NCBI GenBank assembly: GCA_037893245.1
Contig: JBAIAA010000807.1
Location: 372,001 to 436,000, forward strand
DNA from: Crossaster papposus
Lineage: Eukaryota > Echinodermata > Asteroidea > Velatida > Solasteridae
Direction of reading: 5' to 3'
Length of the DNA stretch: 64,000 bases
The stretch's first letter is position 1. Every line of letters starts with the position of its first letter. Below are positions 10,468 through 20,966 of the stretch, in pieces. A model generated the notes under the pieces. The model was not told the origin of the DNA, ran no database searches, and saw only the letters and a list, made by a program, of their open reading frames with translations. The position numbers were made by a program, and so were the translations under genes.

Positions 10468-11641
10468 ATGGCTCCTTCAAAGAACACTAGAAAGAGAACC
10501 CCTTCCAAGAAACATCCGTTCCGTCTACGTATACGCCCACTGACTCTGGATGTCATCAACGACACTGCTGCTAGTAGTAGTAGCTATGAAGAAACACACA
10601 CACCTAAATCAAACTCGAAAGAGAAAAACACAAAGAGTAAATCACAAACATGGAGAGATGGACTGAAAGAAAAATCTGCAAGCAAATATATCAGTACAAG
10701 AATCAGGAAAAAGGTACAGTCGAGTGTACAGATTGAACATGTCTTTGGCAGAGAGAACATTAAGAAAAAGAAATATAAGTCAGAGAGAAAGAGAGGAGGC
10801 AGAACTGTGGTTAGAAAGGAAAACACAGTATACTGAGAAGAGCAAACTGCGGCAAAGAAAGTACCAGGCAAAGAAGAAGGTGGAAAAGGAAAAAAATAAA
10901 GACAAGCCCCAAAAGCCCCTGACCAGACAGAAAGCAGACAAGCAAAGAGAGAAAGAAAAAGTGAAGAAACAGAATCAGCGTGCAAGTTATTCAGCAGAGA
11001 AGCGTGATGAAATCAATGCGAGGCGGCGTCAGAAGTACACAGACAAAAGTGACGGGGAAAGAAATGCCATATATGAAGAACAACAAAGAAAACTACGAGA
11101 AGAAAAGCAAAAACTGAGGGAAATGGAAGAAAGCCTGAAAGAGCGAGAAGAAGCATTGCAGATGCAGCAAGAAGAATTACAAAACAGAAATGGAAGGTTA
11201 CCGAATGAAATGAATATCGATATGCGTTCAGATGCAGCAAAGCGACAGAGCTTACACCGTGCTAGATCAAGTTTGCCACGTCAGAAAAGATCTCATTTAG
11301 CTGGTACCCTTAAAGATGTTGTTGTCATGGCTTCTCCACGCACTTCCAGAGCGTTACAGATGGCAGGAGTCACTGTAAGCAAATGTAAGCGGAGTCTAAC
11401 GCTTGATGAAGCTTTAACAAAGGAAGTTGGACGAGCACTGACTGACGAGGTAGTTGATGAGCCAGTTGATGAAGCCACGACTGAGGAAGAAAGCGTTGAA
11501 AGACGAGATATGCTGAACACAGAGTCTGAAGGGGGTGTTGAGCAGCTAGACGAGGAAAGACAAGGTGTTGAGCCTATTGAACAAGACCATCCAAACAACG
11601 ACCCTTTGATAGACATGGATTGCTCTTCGTCGTCGTCTTAA
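10468..11641 (+). pseudogene. Putative transposase-like gene, N-terminal basic coiled-coil part
   Basis: An ATG at 10468 opens a basic N-terminus (MAPSKNTRKRTPSKKHPF). A frame change in 10690-10760 leads into a second frame open from 10724. That part has many Arg/Lys/Glu heptad-like stretches (SQREREEAELWLERK, EEKQKLREMEESLKEREE), a conserved-looking block (HRARSSLPRQKRSHLAGT, then VVMASPRTSRAL) and an acidic, Ser-ending tail. It stops at TAA 11639-11641. The same frame reopens immediately and runs into 11675-13259, so the stop may be an inactivating mutation in one long protein. Alternatively two proteins are made. Likely role: DNA or protein contact by a mobile-element protein. Confidence 0.6.
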
Positions 11642-11674
11642 AAAAAACAGACAAGAAAACTTCTGGCGTCGACT

Positions 11675-13259
11675 TTGGCTTTGATGAAAAAATATAAGCT
11701 GCAACGTAAGGCTTGCAGACGCTTCAAAATCAGCCGAAATCTGCTAAAAACTAACAAGAAACAGCAAGGAAGAAAGAGAGTCAGCCTCAGTACCGTGAAG
11801 GAAGTCAAAAACTTCTATGAAGTAAATGCAACGCAGCTGCCTGATACAAAATTTGTCAGCAAAAAAACAGAAAAAGCACGACATGTCATGGACCGGTCAA
11901 TCGCCATACTTCACGCTCAGTATAACAAGGCACATCCAGACAAACCAGTATCGGCATCGATGTTTTACTCTCTCCGTCCAAAACACGTCCACACAAAACA
12001 GCAAGCCAAATATTACGGTTGCTTGTGCGAGTACTGTGAGAACCTGGAATTGAAATTGAAAGTTCTTGCACCTCGTACATCATTCAAGGAATGCTGCAAG
12101 AATTTGTTTGCGTTCACAAAATTCACACTGTGCCCCAAACCAGAAGATGTTGAGTTCCATAACATGAAATGCATCAGCAGAAAATGCAGCGAATGTGGAG
12201 TTCAGAAACTCGACCAATTGTGTGACGAGGACTGTAACGATAACATTGAATGGCAGCGATGGGAGATGATAGAGTCTACTATTCAGAAGAAGAAAACAAA
12301 AACGACATCGATCATCAAGAAAAGATCTATCATCACCAAGACAGGCACAATTGATGAATTTATCAAAGAGCTCACAACCGAAGCATCGCCACATGCCCTG
12401 CACATGTTCAACAAAGACTGGCAGCAGAAACAGTATAAAGAACTCAAAAACAAACTGGAACCAGGTTCCGTCATCAGCATCATGGACTTCTCCGAGAACT
12501 ACAAATGCTCATTTCAATGAGAAGTCCAAAGCGCGTACTACTCCCAAGATTCGGCCACGCTTCATCCCATTGTTAACTACTACAATTGTCCAACATGCAA
12601 CAACCTCGTGCAAGAGTCATGCATAATGATTTCTAATGACCTGATTCATGACTACCACTTAGTTCACTCATTCCAGGAAACTAACACAAACCATCTGAAA
12701 CAAGCACGTAAAATCGACATCGACACAATGTACAGATTCTCCGACGGCTGTAGCAGCCAATACAAGTCAAAAGGGCCCATATCAGATATCAGCTACGCTG
12801 TCGAAGACTTCGGTCACAAGATTTCCCACAACTACTACGGAACAAGGCATGGAAAAGGCGCTAGTGATGGGGAAGGTGCAGTGATCAAGTCACAAGCGTC
12901 GAGAGCAGTCTTGAGCGGAACAGCTATAATAGCCAATCCTAAAGACTTATATGACTTTGCCAAAAACCAACTCACCAAAGATCCACAACCAGGCCATTGT
13001 TGTGAAGCCTTCCTCAGAACAATGTTCTATACTCCCATGGAAGAAGTCGACAGAGACCGGAACAGGTGTGTCAAGACTGTGAAAGGAACCATGAAACTTC
13101 ATTCAGTTAGAACCGTGGCAAGTGGAAAGGTAGAGACTAGAAACCTGATGTGTGTGTGTGACTCGTGTCTGCAAGGAGATGGAGATTGCAGCAACTCTCT
13201 GTATGTGGAAAGTTGGAAGCAGGTCAACCTTGGTATCAATGATGGCAAACCTAGTACAC
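11675..13259 (+). pseudogene. Putative RNase-H-fold transposase-like core, one in-frame stop
   Basis: The frame continues from the preceding ORF. It opens with a basic region (KACRRFKISRNLLK), then a Cys-rich block (GCLCEYCENLEL, KECCKNLF, CISRKCSECG, CDEDC) that could bind zinc. A core follows with three acidic blocks: SVISIMDFSENY, YRFSDGCSSQYKSKG and GTRHGKGASDGEGAVIKS. Their order fits the D..D..D/E of an RNase-H-like transposase, but this is inference. A TGA at 12518-12520 interrupts the frame between the first block and EVQSAYYSQDSATLHP. No other stop occurs until the donor site ACAC|GTAAGT at 13259. I recognise the type from other invertebrate genomes but know no family name. Confidence 0.6.
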
Positions 13260-13560
13260 GTAAGTGTGCAGCTTTTTCAATTTATTATACACTTCAACAT
13301 TTAAATAATGAATGTCTTGTAGACAACATTTTAAATTCAGAGCAAAAATGGTTCAAATTGAACTTGACAAAACTATAAGTGTAAGTAATGTTCACAACAC
13401 CATTTTAAAAGCAAAGACTGATGAAACAAATGGCGGAAACCTAATAGTACAACGTAAGTTTAAATACTTGACATTGCTTTTGTAAGTAAGTGATAACACA
13501 ACTCAAACCTGCTGCCCATCTGTGGTAAGATGTTCAAGTACCCTTTTATTCTCTTTGCAG

Positions 13561-13741
13561 ATGGACCAATATTAGATGATGACAATCAGAGCCTGCATGA
13601 AGAAGACGGTGAAGAGGTCAGCGATGAACAAGACACCAGCCACCTTGAAGACAACGATGACAACCAACCAAAGGAAGACGCTACCCAACAAGATGATGAC
13701 ATCCTTGATAAATCAGACAGCAATGGACACACTAATACAAG
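13561..13741 (+). CDS. Transposase-like gene, acidic exon
   Basis: The exon is bounded by TCTCTTTGCAG before 13561 and AATACAAG|GTGAGC at 13741. It joins in frame to the exon ending at 13259, which supplies one base of the first codon. The peptide is a highly acidic linker (DDDNQSLHEEDGEEVSDEQD and DDDILDKSDSNG). It has no stop and its phase fits the next exon. Confidence 0.6.
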
Positions 13742-14207
13742 GTGAGCCAGTTCGATAAGTTCTAGATGATGAACATGTTTAATCACATACACAGGGAACT
13801 ACTCTGGCAATTCAATTGAAATAGAAATTGAAGACAAAGTTAATGACATAATGTAGATCCCCAGTGCAGTGTTGAAGTATTCACTTACCTCTGAAGATAA
13901 TCATTGCCGATGTTACCTCCTTTGGGAAGGTGACTATTGGAAACGTCGTCTTGGTGAAAGAGCAGCTTTACTTCCGTGCTTCAATTTACATGAACGATAT
14001 ATCTTTAATAAACATATTTCTATTGAGGTCTCTGACTACCTTCTGGACCTTTATGGAATAAATTTATAGTATGCTCAGTCAACACTCCCCTTACCTCGGT
14101 GCATGTTGTGAATGGTATTAACTCTGTAGGAATGTTAGTACTTTACTGCCGAGCTGGATTATGTAACTCTTATTGTGTTATTTTGTCTTAATTTATTCCC
14201 TTTGCAG

Positions 14208-14277
14208 ATTGACAAATGGATCATTTGTTGCTGTTCGATTTGAAAGCAGGCAGAAGAAAATCCTCTATATGGCAATG
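14208..14277 (+). CDS. Transposase-like gene, small internal exon
   Basis: The exon is bounded by CCCTTTGCAG and ATG|GTAAGT. It uses two bases from the previous exon to make an Arg codon, then reads LTNGSFVAVRFESRQKKILY before the last exon. Correct phase at both ends of a 70-bp exon is good evidence for a real spliced gene. Confidence 0.65.
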
Positions 14278-14551
14278 GTAAGTAAAAGATTATGCTGATC
14301 TGTAATTACCAAATTATCGAACACAACAGCATCCACCAAGATAATTCATATCCGTGTGCACATACGACTTATCCTACAAGTTAGGCCTACACCCCTTAGA
14401 AAGAGGGTGTTTGGTTTTATCAAGTGAGACAAAACTTGGCTATAAGATTTAAATTCAAGTCAAAATGATACATTAAAGACTGGCACCCTGGATTCTCCGT
14501 TGCAATATATTAGCCACTATTAATGTGCTATTTTTCCCTTTGTCTATTTAG

Positions 14552-14776
14552 GTCACTGATACAGCAGCAACAGGTGTAACACTCAAATTCATGAAGCGCA
14601 ACAAGGACGGTTACTATTCCTACACTGATGAGAAACTGCACATCCACCCCCTTCAAGATATTGCAGCATCAGTAACTGCACCGTCACTGACCACCCTGAA
14701 ACGAGCATTTGTTTATGAATTTAATGACAAAGAGATAAACGATATTGCTGCAAAAGAACATGCAGTTTTAAACTAA
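14552..14776 (+). CDS. Transposase-like gene, C-terminal exon
   Basis: The acceptor TGTCTATTTAG precedes 14552 and the frame ends at TAA 14776. The translation joins the previous exon in phase and forms a compact beta-rich C-terminal module (VTDTAATGVTLKFMKRNKDG, then LHIHPLQDIAASVTAP). This may be a small chromatin- or DNA-binding barrel, but no family is assigned. A tandemly duplicated non-coding block follows at 14984-15361. Confidence 0.65.
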   Translation, partial: VTDTAATGVTLKFMKRNKDGYYSYTDEKLHIHPLQDIAASVTAPSLTTLKRAFVYEFNDKEINDIAAKEHAVLN

Positions 14777-14983
14777 CTTTAAATCTGAACGATTTGAACA
14801 TCAAACAAATCTGTTGGTGGATGTAAAATATCTTTCCAACAAAACAATAACAAGTAAAGAAAACAATATGAACTACACAAAAGCAATACTCAATAGTTGG
14901 CAAGCAATTGACGTTTAAACATGCGTTTAAATGTAATGTTCAATATTTTGCAAATCAAAATGGAGTTTGTTCCATTCTACAAA

Positions 14984-15361
14984 TCCCTGATATTTGATTG
15001 AGTGCTGTAAAAATGATGAGTTAAATTTTGATAAATAACAATTTTAACTGGTTTTATTGTATGTCATTCTATAAGCAAGTACGTTGCAGAATATGTGAAC
15101 ATGAAATGAGAACTTGTAAAATACAAATGTAGTAACATGTAGTTAGTACATGCAGCAATAACAAGGTAACAACGATGATAAACAACTCCCTGATATTTGA
15201 TTGAGCGCTGTAAAAATGATGAGTTAAATTTGGATAAATAACAATTTTAACTGGTTTTATTGTATGTCATATGTATGTGAACATGAAATGAGAACTAGGG
15301 AAAACTTGTAAAATAGTTAGTTAGTACATGCAGCAATAACAAGGTAAACGTGATGATAAAC
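14984..15361. repeat. Two-copy tandem duplication (~200 bp and ~175 bp) downstream of the transposase-like gene
   Basis: The block starting CCCTGATATTTGATTGAG at about 14985 recurs at about 15190. Both copies continue through GATGAGTTAAATTTXGATAA, AACTGGTTTTATTGTATGTC and CATGCAGCAATAACAAGG. The second copy has small deletions. It lies in the presumed 3' untranslated or subterminal region. Confidence 0.85.
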
Positions 15362-15829
15362 TTGCAGGGGTAGCACTATAATAAGAACACATTTAAATGC
15401 TTGTGCTAAAAATCATATCACCAGACAGTGGAAGATGTTATTCTACCCACCCATGTTCTCCCACTGTATTGTAACCCCAAACTTTAAGTTATAACGCTAC
15501 CCCTTAACTTCAACAATGAATATAATAAGTAATTAAAAATGACAACTGAACAATTTGTCCAAAAGTTTGATATAGTGTAACTTTGCTAACACAAAGTCGC
15601 ATGTATACTGTTACCAAGTCATATTTTAATGGTAAAATATAACAAGAAAAGAGTTTGCGTTAACAAAGTTCCACTGTACCGTATTTGATTGTCTTTCATT
15701 ATCCACTGCAATCTTCTGGAAGTGTGAACATATGGAAAATAAAACTAAAACAAGTTCTCAATACATGTAGCTTTGTGTATTATTACCTAATTATTTGTAT
15801 TTAAACGCTATAAAGTTCCCTATGTATGG

Positions 15830-15850
15830 GGACACCAAAATTTGGTGTCC
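15830..15850. repeat. Short perfect palindrome with GGACACC core
   Basis: GGACACCAAAATTTGGTGTCC reads the same on both strands around an AAAATTT centre. It carries the GACACC/GGTGTC core also found in the hairpin at 16205-16260 and in the foldback at 5167-6160. It is followed by ATAAGAAACC, like the larger hairpin. Confidence 0.75.
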
Positions 15851-16204
15851 TTATTACATAAGAAACCATTTTGGCATAGAGCACCATTGTGTACATATTA
15901 GCAAGTGAATAGTTTTTGGTTCACTTTAGACGTGCTCTTAAAACCCTTACTGCAATAAAAGCACGGTCAACAAATCAATTTCATACCATTTCAAGATTTT
16001 AATGGCAACATTTCACGGTAATTGCAGATTCTTTAAGTTTAATATGCGTATGGAAAAGACTTAAAACAAAAATTCATATAGGAAATGGATAAATTGTGAT
16101 TTTGAGTACTGTACATAACAAGTTCAGGGGGTAACAGATACTAGTTAAAGAGTTTCAGGATGTTAAATGTGACCATTTGAACCATAGACCTGACTACCAC
16201 TGTT

Positions 16205-16260
16205 GGTTTCATATGTAAGAGGGACACCAACTTGTTGGTGTCCCTCTTACATATGAAACC
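16205..16260. repeat. Perfect 27-bp-arm hairpin
   Basis: The arm begins GGTTTCATATGTAAGAGGGA and runs 27 bp. A two-base spacer separates it from its exact complement. A half copy of the same sequence (GGTGTCCC...ACATATGAAACC) lies at about 16600-17490, split by the MITE at 16614-17476. It is probably a subterminal repeat of the larger element ending near 17.68 kb. Confidence 0.9.
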
Positions 16261-16613
16261 GTAAAGCACACGAGGCAAGATTGTCCATTTCCATGAAAGA
16301 GATGTATATGAAATTCATTTATATGGAAAATGGCACCTTCTAATGCATTTAAATGAAATTTTACAATACTACACATGAGTTGATGGTTCTATATGTAAAA
16401 AGTGTGCAGGGTGAGGGAAATTTGCACCAATTCAGCACAAAATGAAATGAATGACCTCAATTTTCCGTAATACCTCAAGACCATGCATTTTCTAACATGG
16501 ATTGTTTTTATTGGCATCCTAAACCATTGTTAAAATAGTCCTTAAAGTTCATGAATCCTCTTTGATAGAAAATCTATAAGCTCACTTGGGAATTGGTTTG
16601 GTGTCCCCTCTTA

Positions 16614-17476
16614 AGGCCCGGTCACACAGCCTTTCGCGTCTGTATCGCGGGTAAATTTTCGAAATTTTTTTTTGCCCGCGGTTGCCCGTGGTGGAAAATG
16701 TGCAAAATTGGCTTACCCGCGGTTTACCCGTGGTATGCCCGCGGAACAGACGCCGGCGACTGTTCCGCGTCCTTATCGCGGGTGAAGCGCGGCGGTACCG
16801 CGGCCTACCACGGGTATAATAAAGCAGCCGAACCGGGCTGTAGAAATCATAATCATAATCATTGACGTCTGGAGCACAACTGACGAATGCTCGGCAAATC
16901 GCGCTTTTTATATACCTAAAATCAGACGTTGTACGGATGCGATTAGGCCGTGGACAATCGTATTTGGGACGTGTACAAGACGCAATTGAACGTGATTAGG
17001 CCGGTATTGGGGCGCGCTGTTTACGCGGAGAAAGGCGTTTGTCCGTGCTTACACGCGGTACACACGCTAATGCACGTGATAACAACGCGGTACAGACGCG
17101 GAACAAACGTGCTATGACCGTGCTCCACCCGCGATTACCCGCGAAAATTTCGCGTCCTACCGCGTGTAACCACGTCTTAACCGCGGCCGTAGCACGTCCT
17201 AGCACGTTCGTTCCGCGTCTGTACCGCGTCTTTACCGCGTGTGTACCACGTGTACCGCCTGCGATTACCCGCGGTCTAAATTTTTAGGCAGCCCAAAACT
17301 TTTTCGCGCGGCCAACCGCGTGTGAATTTCTTACCGCGTGTAACGACGGGTAAAGTACGGCTGTATCGCGTCTTTATCGCGACCTCAAAGCGTCCAACAG
17401 CGTCTGCTTCACGGGCAGAAATTTTTTGCCGTGATTCGGCCGCGATACGCCCGTGGAGGGCTGTGTGACCGGGCCT
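16614..17476. mobile_element. 863-bp GC-rich MITE, PIF/Harbinger-like, TSD TTA
   Basis: The terminal inverted repeats are AGGCCCGGTCACACAGCC and its complement. The element is flanked on both sides by TTA. The intact empty-site sequence (CCCTCTTACATATGAAACC) exists at 16242-16260, which shows exact insertion with a 3-bp TTA duplication, as in PIF/Harbinger elements. The interior is unusually GC-rich, with reiterated ACCGCG/CGCGGT and ACGCGT-like motifs. There is no convincing protein; the open frames inside are by-products of the repeats. Confidence 0.85.
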
Positions 17477-17679
17477 TTACATATGAAACCGTTGTTGTTC
17501 ATGTTACCCTCCCTGATCAGGAAGTGGAAAATGCAATTTCAAATAATGTTTTCTTCTACAATTTAATCAAATATACATATTAGGCTTTCAAATTAACCTT
17601 AGTTTAATATGATTCCATGACTTTGAAAATTTACCACCTGTGTCACAAGTTGGTACCCTAATTTATGGAAACACCCACA
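17477..17679. mobile_element. Right terminus of a DNA element abutting the GCNT-like gene
   Basis: The plus strand ends TAATTTATGGAAACACCC followed by ACAT. In reverse this reads GGGTGTTTCCATAAATTAGG, nearly the same as the foldback terminus at 5167 (GGGTCTTTCCATAAATAAGG), which is also flanked by ACAT. The junction falls within the GCNT-like coding sequence. The matching left end was not found, so the element's full extent is unknown. It may include the hairpins at 15.8-16.3 kb and the transposase-like gene. Confidence 0.6.
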
Positions 17680-18897
17680 TACTGTAGATCTGCAATTGTG
17701 AAGATGCATAGCAAACGCACGTAGCGGCCACGACATTTTTGTGACGTACTTAAGTACCAATTGCCATAACGGATGTTTAATGGTCCGATTTGTTCTGTTG
17801 CATTTGGTATACCTCCAGGAATGCCCGGTGCTCGTTGCAGAGTAGCCCAGTAGGTTTCATCTGGCATGAGTGTATTCCTCGTCCAGTTCAGCAAGTCCCT
17901 GGAGACTGGATCCTTTAAGATGTGGTCGACGAAGACCCTTGTGACTGCGTAGTAATTCCAACCAGTGTAAACCTTCAGTCCGTGGGGTGCAGGACTGTTT
18001 CTGGTCTCAGTTTTGACGACGGCTCCATTTCGCTCAAAGACCTTGAACTGCGTTCTCATTTTCTTCTTCGCGCTTGGGACATTGGATGCGATACCATTGT
18101 GGCTGTTGTAGGCCTTTAACTGCCGGACAATCTCTAGGTTGGTCTTCAATGGGAAGTCTTGTCCGCATAGGTTCATCACATACCGCCACGGGTAACCAGA
18201 CGCTGGCCGTCCAGTCAAATCCATCATGCAGTTGATGTTGGACAACAGCAGCGTGAACCCGGGGTACACGACGTCTTCCAATTTCGAAGCTATAAAGACA
18301 TTGTCAAAACATTTTGCGAGACCGGCCAGCGCTTGCAAAAACTCTCTGGGCGATTTGGAATCCGGGTGAAGACAATATATATTCTGTGGCTGGTAAATTG
18401 CCCTTAGTAGTCTCTCTACTTGGGCCGATCCTTTGTGATTGACAAGGATATAAGCAAGTGGGAAACTTGCCTCTTCGTTTGAGTTAGGTCGCATAGGATA
18501 ACCTCTGTGTTTCTTGTATAACGCGCAGTCTTTCGTCCATTTCACCACGGTGCTATCTGAAGGCATCAGGGATCCCTTCTGTCGCTCATGTCGTATTTCT
18601 TTGCCCACGCTCGCAATTACTGTCTCATTCCCGGCAAATAATCCCGAGCAGTTGACATCCCAGTGCTTGTGGTACATGTACTTCGGGTTTAATGGTATAC
18701 TTCGACCAGAAGACACGTTGGTTTGATTTGCACGTATCAAATCTTCCACTCGAACATTGCCAGTGGAAGTTCCGTACATCAGGGGTTTTATCACACGGTC
18801 GTTAAGATCGCTATTTTGCTGGTACATGTACATGTACATGTACATGAAAAACATGAGGCTCGCGAAAATTAGTGCCAGTACTACCACGTATACCTTC
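17658..18897 (-). CDS. GCNT-like beta-1,6-N-acetylglucosaminyltransferase (GT14 Branch domain), C-terminus replaced
   Basis: The exon starts after the acceptor GCTTGCAG (first exon base 18897) and is open to TAA at 17658, about 413 codons. The signal-anchor VVVLALIFASLMFF gives a type II Golgi topology. Branch-domain motifs follow: FPLAYILVNHKGSAQVERLL, RAIYQPQNIYCLHPD, NVFIASKLEDVVYPGF, YVMNLCGQDFPLKTNLEIVR, HGLKVYTGWNYYAV, LMPDETYWATLQR and RGRYVRLLCIF. These match the core-2/I-branching GlcNAc-transferase layout, which transfers GlcNAc in beta-1,6 linkage onto O-glycans. The family normally continues ~35-40 residues past the ADLxW motif. Here ADLQY passes straight into VGVSIN and a stop supplied by mobile-element sequence. 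A TACATG expansion adds MYMYMYMY after the anchor. The start codon lies in an unseen upstream exon. Confidence 0.85.
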
Positions 18898-19765
18898 CTG
18901 CAAGCAAAAAAACCACTTCATTGTGCACACAGATACAGGCGGCGTGTTGAAGTAAAATCGAGCCGTTGAGTCTTCAAAACTCGCCAAAATGTTTGATGTG
19001 ATCGTAACGGGGTTTGTTGATGAACTGTTGATGTACCGTACATTTGTACATGTACACAAGCAAAACTCGGGTCAACTACATTGTAAGTCTGGTTTGTTAA
19101 CCACATGAAGCACAAAACTACTGACTATTTTCGACACAATTTCTAAACATACAGTACAAACAGAAGAAAACGCACTGAAAGAACCTGCAACAAATTTGTC
19201 ACACATACTATCAAGAATCCTTTCAAAATGTTCAATAGCCTCACAAAACATGTACATATATACATGTACTAACATGTACATGTATGTACATCGGTATACA
19301 ACGATTAAATAAAAACCCTGACCCTTTCCTTACCAATCTCGAGTTTATTCAACCGTTTTTGGCATAGTATTTGGTAAAGAAAGGGATTTATATGGCATCC
19401 TTTCACACCCATACAAATTATACCCAAAGCAGTCCTGATTTGAAAAGCACAGGTGTGTGGAAAAGGGTACACCTGGATTTTTCTAGGCGTGTGATTCTCC
19501 AACCTGGGACTGAACAATATGGCCACTTTTATATTCATCTTGGTTTACAGTATAGCCCACGATGGTGTGGGCGTCGGCATCCAATCGCACGCCTTAAACC
19601 AGAAGGACTGCTACACGTAAATTATAGGACACCGGTGTAAAATGTGGGCAGAATTTGTATTGATAAAGGAAGGTGGGGGGAGGGGGGTGGGTTATAAGTT
19701 TGGTACCCTGTGGAGACCTGAATACAATTAGGACAATGGGAGTCAAAAGGTCTCCACAGGGTAAT
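18738..19765. repeat. Segmental duplication, copy 2 (partner 1-945)
   Basis: Same-orientation match to the window start, covering the 5' coding end and upstream flank of the GCNT-like gene. See the copy 1 entry for the shared landmarks. Confidence 0.85.
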
Positions 19766-20760
19766 TTCTATAGGTCTCCACAAGAAATTTCACAAAATAG
19801 TTTTGGGATTTTACTTAAATTAGTAAAAAACTAAGGTTAGGATGTGGATACACAAGTGTTTGGGTTAGGTTATAATATACTGTAGGGTATATTGGGTCGA
19901 AATCTCAACCCAGGAAATTAATTGTGGTTTAAAATACCGGGGTACATGTAGAAACATTCTGAAAAATTTGCTTAACTTCCTAACCAATTTGTTCACGAGA
20001 ACAAAGAAATGTCTTCACAAGGATACAAATTTGCGAATCAAGAAACGTTAAAAGTTCAATACGCCGAGAAATTAAAAATAGAAACCAACAAAGAGGCATA
20101 TTCTGAACTAACAGAATAGACTAACTTTTTTGTAGGATTTGCAGTTCAATATTGGGGGGGGGGGGGGAATAACTTAAAAATCAAAGAGAAAACAGGCGTC
20201 GGAATCGTGTCAAAATATTTATCATTTAAGTCATCAGTTTGGCTCCAGGCCACATATTCATTTGCTCATTTTGAGAGCCGCAATATGACAGGAAGTGCTG
20301 CGCGGCAGGATGTCTAATTCTATTTGCCAGAATCTTCAGTGTGATATTGTTAATTTATTGCATTGAGCATGACATCATTAATTTTTTTCGAAATGAAAGC
20401 ATTCAAAATAATGCTGTTTATAAACTTTTTTTCTTTTAAACTACTGTTTGTACATGTACCGTACCGTACCCTACAAGCAAAAATAATTATAAACAACCAT
20501 AACAATCCCTTATCCAGTCAAATTTCAACACCAGGTAGTCTGTTAAAATGGGTACTGGACCCCTGAACTGTCTTTTACACTAAATTAGGCATACCAGTAC
20601 CTCTAGAATCAGAGTCCAACAGTTTGTGTGTACAGTTTACCATACATACTGGTGGAATTTGCAAGGATGGGTATAGTTCCTAGTAAATTACACTAGGGAG
20701 TTACAATTTAATTTAATTAATCAACAATTTGTATTTTTAAACTAAAGTATCAACCTAAAG
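19766..20760. other. Intergenic DNA without a recognisable gene
   Basis: It contains a repeat block (GGTCTCCACAGGGTAATTTC, then a block with TGGGTTAGGTTATAATATAC) that recurs inverted around 55.1-56.05 kb, a poly-G run at about 20155-20167, and otherwise AT-rich DNA. No exon is supported. Confidence 0.5.
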
Positions 20761-20966
20761 TTAGGATACACCATTGGTAATTGCTTTTTTTTTATCAGGA
20801 ATGGGTAGATTTAGGGGAATTGTATTTTACAGTCAATATCGTTTAAATGACCTGTCCGAAGTTTTACAATCATGGATGCCAAGGAAAAAGCAAGAAAACC
20901 GCCATTCGTTTTCAACTGGTGTCGGGCAGTTGTTCTTGTTGTGCTTTTTTTTTAATTTAATTTTTA
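20761..20966 (+). mobile_element. MITE family A, truncated left half
   Basis: It starts TAGGATACACCATTGGTAAT and follows the family consensus (GAATGGGTAGATTTAGGG, AATATCGTTTAAATGACCTG, GTTTTACAATCATGGATGC). It is then interrupted by the family B element at 20967-21203. The right half is not found beyond that. Confidence 0.8.

Noticed and set aside
16593..16865. Short open frames across the GC-rich MITE
   Set aside because: Frames on both strands arise from low stop-codon frequency in GC-rich repeats; no conserved motif.
19305..19538. Upstream coding exon of the GCNT-like gene starting at the minus-strand ATG near 19538
   Set aside because: The end phase of the possible exon does not match the 18897 acceptor, and the frame is not conserved in the duplicate near 770.
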